From an uncultured Collinsella sp. (GTDB lineage Bacteria > Actinomycetota > Coriobacteriia > Coriobacteriales > Coriobacteriaceae), in NCBI GenBank assembly GCA_900542945.1, contig UQPI01000045.1:1-17960 (forward strand): a stretch of 17,960 bases of DNA, given 5' to 3'. Both the position numbers and the translations under genes were made by a program. How positions within the stretch are numbered: position 1 is the stretch's first letter; every line of letters starts with the position of its first letter. Below, piece by piece: positions 6,180 to 11,126 of the stretch. The notes below the pieces were generated by a model that was not told where the DNA came from, made no database searches, and saw nothing but the letters and a program-made list of their open reading frames with translations.

Positions 6180-7578
6180 AAAGTTCTCCCTGTTCGAGGT
6201 CATCCTCTCGGTTATCTGCGTTGTCTTTACCATCGAGGCGGCCGCTCCGGCATCTGCCATGGGTAACGTGCAGTTCTTCTGGTGGATCTTCCTCATCATT
6301 ACGTTTTTGCTTCCCTATGGCCTGGTGGTGGCCGAGCTCGGTACGGCGTTCGATTCCGAGGGCGGTCTGTACGATTGGGTTCGCCTGGGCTTGGGCGACC
6401 GTTGGGGCGCTCGCTGCTCCTGGTGCTATTGGGTCAACTTTCCACTGTGGGTGGCAAGCATCGCCTGCATGTTCCCCAGTGTCATCAATGCGGTATGGGG
6501 CATCGAATTTTCGCTTGGGGTCCGAATTGCCATCGAGCTTGCCTTTGTGTGGGGGGTCACGGTCATGGCAATGCAGCCGGTGGCCGAGGCCGATTGGGTC
6601 ATGGATGGCGGCGCCGTCATCAAGGTGCTCATTACCGCCGTGGTGGGAATCATCGGCATCTGGTTTGCCTGCAACAACGGCTTTGCCAACGATATGTCGT
6701 TTAAGACCTTTGTCCCCGATCTGGGAGACACTAACTCACTGACGTATCTTTCAATCATCCTATTCAACTTTATGGGCTTTGAGGTGGTCGCGACCTTTGC
6801 CAGCACGATGAAGAACCCATCGCGCGATATCCCCAAGGCGGTTATCGCCGGTGGCGTTGCCATCGCGGCGATCTACATTATCTGTGGCATCGGTATTGGA
6901 GCCGCGGTTCCCACCGAGCAGCTTTCACTCGATTCGGGCATTGTGGACGCGGTTGCCGCCATGGTGGGGCGCGCTCACCCGCTGACGATGGTCGTGGGCG
7001 TGGCCTTTCTGGTAACGCTGTTTGCCAACATGATCTGTTGGAGCTTTGGCGTCAACAACGTGGCGAGCTATGCCGCGCGCCATGGCAACATGCCGCGTCC
7101 CGTTGCGCTGGTGTCCAAGAAGACCGGCATGCCCAACGGCTCGGCACTCATTAACGGTTGTTTTGCCAGCTTGGTGCTGCTACTTCAGATTCCGTTGGGT
7201 GAAGGTTCCGACGTCTTTTGGGTCTTCTTCTCGATGAACGTCGTCTTTCTGCTCATGAGCTATATCCCGATGTTCCCGGCGTTTTGGCGCCTGCGTAAAT
7301 ACGACGACCGCCCACGTGTGTTCCGCGCGCCCTTCGAGGGCAAGGTGCTTGCGGTAGCGCTTGCGGTGCCGGTGGTAGAGCTCGTGCTTTCGATCGTTGC
7401 GACAATCGTGCCGCTTAACAGCTCGCCCGCCGAGATGTCAAAGTTGCCGATCCTCATGGGTGTGGTGATCGGCGTGTTGCTGGGCGAGGTTTCACGCCTC
7501 ATATCGCGCCGCGGCCGCAGCATCGACAATCCCGGCGTTGGCGCAAGGGGGACAGGTCGCTTTGCGCCAAAACAGTAG
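6169..7578 (+). CDS. second agmatine/putrescine-type antiporter, APC superfamily
   Basis: A 469-residue APC permease with about 12 membrane segments and a clear paralogue of the aguD product at 2585. Shared blocks include QFFWWIFLI, FLLPYG with VVAELGT, YDWVR, NGFANDMS, FNFMGFEV, RDIPKA, GIGAAVP and YIPMFPAF. GTG start at 6169 follows AGGGGGAG with a suitable gap; no better start exists. Substrate may be agmatine, putrescine or a related amine or amino acid. Codon use is more mixed than in ptcA, aguD and aguA (many GTG, TTG, CTT), suggesting weaker expression or a different history. The last codons (tail VGARGTGRFAPKQ) lie inside a GGGGGACAGG hairpin at 7538-7570, so the C-terminus appears to derive from an intergenic repeat. 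A terminator pair, palindrome and small ORF separate it from aguA, so it may have its own promoter. Confidence 0.85.
   Translation: MAGKKFSLFEVILSVICVVFTIEAAAPASAMGNVQFFWWIFLIITFLLPYGLVVAELGTAFDSEGGLYDWVRLGLGDRWGARCSWCYWVNFPLWVASIACMFPSVINAVWGIEFSLGVRIAIELAFVWGVTVMAMQPVAEADWVMDGGAVIKVLITAVVGIIGIWFACNNGFANDMSFKTFVPDLGDTNSLTYLSIILFNFMGFEVVATFASTMKNPSRDIPKAVIAGGVAIAAIYIICGIGIGAAVPTEQLSLDSGIVDAVAAMVGRAHPLTMVVGVAFLVTLFANMICWSFGVNNVASYAARHGNMPRPVALVSKKTGMPNGSALINGCFASLVLLLQIPLGEGSDVFWVFFSMNVVFLLMSYIPMFPAFWRLRKYDDRPRVFRAPFEGKVLAVALAVPVVELVLSIVATIVPLNSSPAEMSKLPILMGVVIGVLLGEVSRLISRRGRSIDNPGVGARGTGRFAPKQ
7538..7570 (+). repeat. GGGGAC-core hairpin, copy inside the end of the second antiporter
   Basis: TTGGCGCAA (7538-7546) and TTGCGCCAA (7562-7570) form a perfect 9-bp stem around the core GGGGGACAGGTCGCT (7547-7561). 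It lies within coding sequence and ends 8 bases before the last base of the stop codon. Confidence 0.7.
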
Positions 7579-7613
7579 CGCCGCGAGTTGTGCGGTGCTA
7601 GTTGCATCTTGGA

Positions 7614-7805
7614 TTACTGCTCACGCTGCTCGGGATCAGATGCGAGCTTGGGTGCAAAGTAGGGGACGTGGCCCAGGTAGGGGCAGCTGTCCGAACGCGC
7701 CTCAACGGCGCAGGGGATATCTTCGTAGGTGAGTGAGCCGCTCAGGCGGGCGATGGTCTTGGCGGCAGGAGCGACGAGTATTTTGAGCGGTGCGATAGGC
7801 GCCAT
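7614..7805 (-). CDS. small hypothetical protein (63 residues)
   Basis: Starts MAPIAPLKILVAPAAKTIAR and includes CAVEARSDSC with PYLGHVPYFAPK after it. Supported by a strong ribosome site on the minus strand (AAAGGAGA, a few bases before the ATG at 7805) and a composition unlike random frames. Two cysteines nine residues apart, then Pro-Tyr-Leu-Gly-His, hint at a small metal- or redox-linked protein, but I recognise no family and assign no function. It converges with the second antiporter, leaving only 35 bases between stops. Confidence 0.6.
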   Translation of the reverse strand: MAPIAPLKILVAPAAKTIARLSGSLTYEDIPCAVEARSDSCPYLGHVPYFAPKLASDPEQREQ

Positions 7806-7887
7806 GGCATCTCCTTTCTTGCATGCGACCCGTGTTTTGGCGCGAATGTATACGCCGCCAGTCTAGCATCCCGCCGCGGAGAGCTCC

Positions 7888-7926
7888 AAACCACCACAAA
7901 GGGGACAGGCACCTTTGTGGTGGTTT
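7888..7926 (+). repeat. GGGGAC-core hairpin
   Basis: AAACCACCACAAA (7888-7900) and TTTGTGGTGGTTT (7914-7926) form a perfect 13-bp stem around the core GGGGACAGGCACC (7901-7913). It is followed by TTTTGGCG/CGCCAAAA (7924-7931, 7949-7956), a second hairpin enclosing the shared flank motif at 7930-7948. Confidence 0.75.
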
Positions 7927-7929
7927 TGG

Positions 7930-7948
7930 CGTTTGCCCAGATGAAACC
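7930..7948 (+). repeat. flank motif shared by two GGGGAC hairpins, copy 1
   Basis: CGTTTGCCCAGATGAAACC matches CGTTCGCCCAGATAAAACC at 8465-8483 in 17 of 19 positions. Both lie beside hairpins with CACCACAAA arms. Confidence 0.6.
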
Positions 7949-7956
7949 CGCCAAAA

Positions 7957-8220
7957 TGAACCGGTCACCAGGAGAGGAAATGGCGTTGGGCGAGAATTTG
8001 GTTTGTTAAATAGGGTCCCGACCTGGGCTACTTATAGATTGTGGAAAACTCTACTGTCAGATTATGGCGAATGCTGCTGTAGGATTATGACATGCGCTAC
8101 TACAGCCTATGGCAACGTACCTCATGAGCGCCGGCATGGTGCGAGTTGCCATCGCCACTCGCTACAGCGAGTAGCAGGCGGGCAAAACCACCGCAAAACC
8201 GTTGCAAAACCGCGATGAAC
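7957..8220. other. non-coding stretch upstream of the orphan terminator
   Basis: I see no supported gene. It contains ATGGCAAC (8109-8116) with GTTGCCAT (8145-8152), and ACTCGCT/AGCGAGT (8157-8163, 8166-8172). An intrinsic terminator follows at 8221-8265 although no plus-strand gene precedes it, so an unannotated small RNA here is possible. I cannot identify one. Confidence 0.35.
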
Positions 8221-8265
8221 AACCGCCGCGAAGGGGGACGGGCCCCTTTCGCGGCGGTTTTTTGC
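8221..8265 (+). terminator. GGGGAC-core hairpin with T run (orphan terminator)
   Basis: AACCGCCGCGAA (8221-8232) pairs perfectly with TTCGCGGCGGTT (8248-8259) around GGGGGACGGGCCCCT, and the right arm runs into TTTTTT. It is a strong intrinsic terminator in form and also a member of the GGGGAC-core hairpin family. No plus-strand gene ends nearby. Confidence 0.65.
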
Positions 8266-8286
8266 CTGCCTGGTGCGTCTCGGATG

Positions 8287-8407
8287 CAAGTGAGTAGACT
8301 TTTTGGGATCTGCCGAGCACATCGCGACAAACGCTCGATAAAACCGCAGGCCAGAGCTGCGGCGTTTTGGGGTGTGCTCGGGATCCCGCCAAAAGCCTAC
8401 TCACTTG
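8287..8407. repeat. 120-base imperfect palindrome
   Basis: CAAGTGAGTAG (8287-8297) pairs exactly with CTACTCACTTG (8397-8407), CCGAGCACA (8313-8321) with TGTGCTCGG (8373-8381), and CCGCAG with CTGCGG at the centre (8344-8349, 8357-8362). The nested order of three arms makes one long hairpin. It could be a small non-autonomous element or a structured RNA. Confidence 0.6.
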
Positions 8408-8424
8408 GTTTTCACGGTTAGTAA

Positions 8425-8459
8425 ACCGCCGCGAGGGAAAGCAGCTCCCCCGCGGCGGT
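8425..8459. repeat. CCGCCGCG-armed hairpin
   Basis: ACCGCCGCG (8425-8433) pairs with CGCGGCGGT (8451-8459), with GGG/CCC continuing inside. The arm resembles that of the hairpin at 8221-8259, but the GGGGAC core is absent. The shared flank motif (8465-8483) follows immediately. Confidence 0.5.
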
Positions 8460-8464
8460 CTTAA

Positions 8465-8483
8465 CGTTCGCCCAGATAAAACC
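8465..8483 (+). repeat. flank motif shared by two GGGGAC hairpins, copy 2
   Basis: CGTTCGCCCAGATAAAACC, 17 of 19 identical to 7930-7948. It sits between the CCGCCGCG hairpin and the CACCACAAA hairpin. Confidence 0.6.
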
Positions 8484-8486
8484 TGT

Positions 8487-8518
8487 CACCACAAAGGGGA
8501 TGGGCGCCTTTTGTGGTG
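8487..8518 (+). repeat. GGGGAT-core hairpin
   Basis: CACCACAAA (8487-8495) and TTTGTGGTG (8510-8518) form a perfect 9-bp stem around GGGGATGGGCGCC. This is a near relative of the hairpin at 7888-7926. It lies 23 bases beyond the stop of the minus-strand acetyltransferase and could help end its transcript. Confidence 0.65.
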
Positions 8519-8540
8519 GTTTTGGTACTTGCTTAGCGGG

Positions 8541-9191
8541 TTAGCCCTGCGTGTCGCCTCCGTACATGTAGACGATAAAACCGTCGCCGGTGTCTTGACT
8601 GTGATCCTCCAGGATGCGCTTCATGTTGAGGTGCTCGTAGAACTGCCAGTCGGAGTTGCAGTCGCTCATCAGGAAGAACTTGGTGCAGCCTGCCTTGGCG
8701 AGCTCGGCGCGCGCAAGGGCGATAAGCGCGCGGCCGAGCCCCTTGCCCTGCCACTCGGGCACGATGATGATCAGGTTGAGCTGGCCCTGGGCATACTCGT
8801 TGCCTGTGGCGGCAAAGCGATCCGCCGTGGCCTTTTCGCGACTGTCGCCGAAGAGCGAGCCCTCGAGCTTGGCGTCGGCAGCCTTTGCCATTTCGGTTGC
8901 CTGGGCGAGCATCTCGTTGTAGCAGGACTCCCACGTGGGGCTGGTGCGCGGCTTGCCGTCCTCGAAGATGCCGATGCAGCAGGCGGCGATAATGCGGCCC
9001 TCGGCCTCGGCGACAAGCGCGATAGGTGAGCGTTGCAGCTGCATAGCGATGTTAAAGCGCGCGCAGAAATCGGCAGCTTCGACGTCGCCGCGGTTGCGCA
9101 GCGTGTTGCACCACAGCTGGTTGTAGATGGCAGCGATGCCGGTCAGGTCGTCGAGCGTGGCGGCGCGCAGGGTTACGTTGTCAAGGCTCAT
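8541..9191 (-). CDS. GNAT-family N-acetyltransferase
   Basis: A 216-residue protein with the GNAT fold: N-terminal LRAATLDDLTGIAAIYNQLW (residues 8-27), acetyl-CoA-binding QGKGLGRA (148-155) after strand LNLIIIVPEW, and a C-terminal FYEHLNMKRI segment (184-193). It transfers an acetyl group from acetyl-CoA to an unknown amine or protein; the substrate cannot be told from sequence. I chose the ATG at 9191 because GGAAGGAG lies five bases before it; a TTG at 9206 would add five residues and place the ribosome site inside the gene. At 216 residues it is slightly longer than a minimal GNAT because of the helical segment at about 85-125. Monocistronic, with repeat clusters on both sides. Confidence 0.85.
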   Translation of the reverse strand: MSLDNVTLRAATLDDLTGIAAIYNQLWCNTLRNRGDVEAADFCARFNIAMQLQRSPIALVAEAEGRIIAACCIGIFEDGKPRTSPTWESCYNEMLAQATEMAKAADAKLEGSLFGDSREKATADRFAATGNEYAQGQLNLIIIVPEWQGKGLGRALIALARAELAKAGCTKFFLMSDCNSDWQFYEHLNMKRILEDHSQDTGDGFIVYMYGGDTQG

Positions 9192-9274
9192 GAAGGCTCC
9201 TTCCAAGTTGGGTCAGGCCACCTCTGAGTGTGACATGGACGCAGGGCGGCCGCATCAATCATTCGGCAGGCGAG

Positions 9275-9290
9275 CCCCGATCCCTCGGGG
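9275..9290 (+). other. short GC hairpin upstream of the DAHP synthase
   Basis: CCCCGA (9275-9280) pairs with TCGGGG (9285-9290) across a TCCC loop in the 344-base gap 9192-9535. It lies well upstream of the candidate aroF promoter, so its role is unclear. Confidence 0.3.
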
Positions 9291-9337
9291 ACGGAGGAAA
9301 AGGGGTCACGAGTGAGGATTTTCGGACGCTTGCCCGA

Positions 9338-9403
9338 CGAGAGTGGATAATCTCCCACTTTGAGCGCGAACATGGGCCAAAAACGGGAGATTATCCACTC
9401 TCG
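9338..9403. repeat. 19-base perfect inverted repeat upstream of the DAHP synthase
   Basis: The 19 bases at 9338-9356 (containing GAGAGTGGATAATCTCCC) recur exactly inverted at 9385-9403 across a 28-base spacer. A third copy, in direct orientation relative to the left arm, lies at 10662-10685 behind the gene and matches the right arm over 24 bases. Confidence 0.8.
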
Positions 9404-9452
9404 TGGTGAGCGGGCCCTTGTGTCGATTCATTCCCTTTTTAGTAGGCTGTGC

Positions 9453-9481
9453 TTGCACTTTAGCGTGCGACAGCGGATAAT
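9453..9481 (+). promoter_or_regulatory. candidate promoter of the DAHP synthase gene
   Basis: TTGCAC (9453-9458) and GATAAT (9476-9481) are separated by exactly 17 bases, giving a start near 9488 and a leader of about 48 bases before the ribosome site GAGGAGG. I see no leader peptide rich in aromatic residues. Confidence 0.6.
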
Positions 9482-9535
9482 GCCGAGCACTCGACAATAC
9501 GCTTTTTGCTCTCTCTATAGATTGAGGAGGCCCCT

Positions 9536-10567
9536 ATGGCCATGGATTTCAAACGCAGGCTGCCGATCCCCATGGAGATCCGCGAGGAAATGCCGCTTTC
9601 CGCCGAGCTTACCGCTAAGAAGCAGGCATTCGACGCCGAGGTCGCCAAGGTCTTTACCGGCGAGGACGCGCGCAAGGTGCTCATCATCGGCCCGTGCTCT
9701 GCCGATCGCGAGGATTCGGTCCTCGAGTACATGAACCGCCTGGCCAAAACCGCCGAGGAGGTCAAGGACAAGCTCATCCTCATCCCGCGTGTCTACACCA
9801 ACAAGCCGCGCACCAAGGGTACCGGCTACAAGGGTCTACTGCACAATCCCGACCCCGAGGCGCCCGATGACCTGCTCGAGGGCGTCAAGGCCATTCGCCA
9901 CATGCACCTGCGCGTCATCGAGGAGACCGGCTTCTTTACCGCCGACGAGATGCTCTACCCCTCTAACTATCAGTACCTTGTCGATCTGCTGAGCTACGTC
10001 GCTGTGGGCGCGCGCTCGGTCGAGAACCAGGAGCACCGTCTGGTGTCGAGCGGCATTTCGGTGCCGGTGGGCATGAAGAACCCCACTGCCGGCTCCACCA
10101 CCGTCATGCTCAACTCCATCTACGCCGCTCAGGCGCATCAGAGTTTCATCTTCCGCAACTGGGAGGTCGAGTGCGACGGCAATCCGCTCGCGCACGCCGT
10201 TATGCGTGGCTACATCGGTCTCGATGGGCGCACCTACCCCAACTACCACTACGAGCACCTCGAGCGCCTGGCCGAGCGCTATACCGAGCACGCCGGCTAT
10301 GCCAATCCGGCAGCGGTCATCGACTGCAACCACGACAACTCGGGCAAGCGTCCACTGGAGCAGTATCGCATTTGCAAGGAGGTGCTCGACAGCTGCCGCC
10401 GCAACGAAGCCATTTCAAGGCTGGTCAAGGGCTTTATGATCGAGTCCTACCTTGAGGACGGCAACCAGCCGGTCGACGGCGGTGTCTTTGGCAAGTCGAT
10501 CACCGATCCGTGCCTGGGCTGGGAAAAGACCGACTACCTCATTCACGAGATCGCGGAGCGGGTTTAG
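9536..10567 (+). CDS. aroF: 3-deoxy-7-phosphoheptulonate (DAHP) synthase, type I
   Basis: A 343-residue enzyme that condenses phosphoenolpyruvate and erythrose 4-phosphate to DAHP, the first step of the shikimate pathway to aromatic amino acids. Motifs follow the E. coli AroF/G/H type: GPCSADRED (52-60, with metal-ligand Cys54), PRVYTNKPRT (84-93), GARSVENQEHR (158-168), PVGMKN (177-182), CNHDNSGK (264-271, His266), MIESYLEDGNQ (301-311, Glu303) and GKSITDPCLGWE (319-330, Asp324). Length is close to the E. coli enzymes. The ATG at 9536 follows GAGGAGG. Which aromatic amino acid inhibits it cannot be read with confidence, so aroF is a class name here, not an orthology claim. It stands alone rather than in an aro operon. 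Confidence 0.93.
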   Translation: MAMDFKRRLPIPMEIREEMPLSAELTAKKQAFDAEVAKVFTGEDARKVLIIGPCSADREDSVLEYMNRLAKTAEEVKDKLILIPRVYTNKPRTKGTGYKGLLHNPDPEAPDDLLEGVKAIRHMHLRVIEETGFFTADEMLYPSNYQYLVDLLSYVAVGARSVENQEHRLVSSGISVPVGMKNPTAGSTTVMLNSIYAAQAHQSFIFRNWEVECDGNPLAHAVMRGYIGLDGRTYPNYHYEHLERLAERYTEHAGYANPAAVIDCNHDNSGKRPLEQYRICKEVLDSCRRNEAISRLVKGFMIESYLEDGNQPVDGGVFGKSITDPCLGWEKTDYLIHEIAERV

Positions 10568-10621
10568 TTACGCGGGTTTTCGCTGACTCTGCCAAGACAT
10601 CGGCGGTCCCGTTGCTGCCGG

Positions 10622-10652
10622 GCACTCATTGGGGACAGACTTAAATGAGTGC
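10622..10652 (+). repeat. GGGGAC-core hairpin behind the DAHP synthase
   Basis: GCACTCATT (10622-10630) and AATGAGTGC (10644-10652) form a perfect 9-bp stem around GGGGACAGACTTA. The core is shared with copies at 7538 and 7888, while the arms are unrelated. Confidence 0.7.
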
Positions 10653-10661
10653 TCGCAGAAT

Positions 10662-10685
10662 GAGAGTGGATAATCTCCCGTTTTT
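10662..10685 (+). repeat. third copy of the GATAATCTCCC motif
   Basis: GAGAGTGGATAATCTCCC with GTTTTT after it. These 24 bases are identical to the reverse complement of 9379-9402. Confidence 0.8.
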
Positions 10686-10687
10686 AA

Positions 10688-10745
10688 GTAGTCGTTGGGG
10701 ACGTTCTTGTTTGACTGGTCGTTTAAGAACGTCCCCAATGACTAC
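10688..10745. repeat. inverted pair of GGGGAC units (REPIN-like)
   Basis: A 21-base arm at 10688-10708 (with TTGGGGACGTTCTT) and its inverse at 10725-10745 match at 20 of 21 positions around a 16-base loop. Two facing GGGGAC heads form a doublet of the kind described for REP elements mobilised by REP-associated tyrosine transposases. No such transposase gene is in the window. Confidence 0.7.
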
Positions 10746-10759
10746 CCTGTTGGCCTTTT

Positions 10760-11007
10760 CCAGGCCCTGTGGGCAAAAAATGGCAAATATGAGTACTGTT
10801 GCTATCGTAGTGTCATATTGCCGGCATAAGATAATAGACATAACAGAAAATATGTTCATTAACCTTAACACATATAAGCCCGCTATAGAACTATTTGAGT
10901 AATTTAGGGGCGCTTGCAAGCCGTGCGGGCAGCATATGGGGCTGTTTTGGCTGTTACTAAAAAGGTAACAGTACTCATATTTGCCATTTTTTGTCCACGG
11001 GGTCTGG
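10760..11007. mobile_element. MITE-like element with 41-base terminal inverted repeats
   Basis: The 41 bases at 10760-10800 and 10967-11007 are inverse to each other at 38 positions, and the inner 26 are perfect (motif ATGGCAAATATGAGTACTGT). The 248-base unit has an AT-rich interior (about 10801-10910) that contrasts with the surrounding GC-rich DNA, and holds a CTGTTAC/GTAACAG hairpin (10951-10957, 10965-10971). No protein is supported inside. Target-site duplications are not obvious. It could also be a large structured RNA. Confidence 0.6.
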
Positions 11008-11060
11008 ATGGCGCCGTCAATCAGGTCTCAGGGGAGGCGTTTCGAGGCCCAAAGGACACA

Positions 11061-11099
11061 AAACGGGGGCGCAGGTTCATTCTGCGCCCCCGTTTTTTT
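11061..11099. terminator. strong bidirectional terminator at the end of the ABC operon
   Basis: AAACGGGGGCGCAG (11061-11074) pairs perfectly with CTGCGCCCCCGTTT (11082-11095) across a 7-base loop, with T runs on both strands (longer on the plus strand). It lies 28 bases beyond the stop of the minus-strand ABC exporter. Confidence 0.88.
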
Positions 11100-11126
11100 G
11101 GTATTGCTGCTGTTTGCCGCCGGTTT

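Noticed and set aside
7538..8518. CRISPR array
   Set aside because: Repeats are hairpins with varying arms and irregular spacing. There are no constant direct repeats with equal spacers and no cas gene.
8367..9029. 220-codon plus-strand ORF across the acetyltransferase
   Set aside because: The first part translates hairpin repeats and the rest is antisense to the GNAT gene, which has motifs and a ribosome site.
10645..10902. 85-codon ORF across the repeat cluster behind the DAHP synthase
   Set aside because: It runs through the GATAATCTCCC motif, the REPIN-like doublet and the left end of the MITE-like element, and has no ribosome site.
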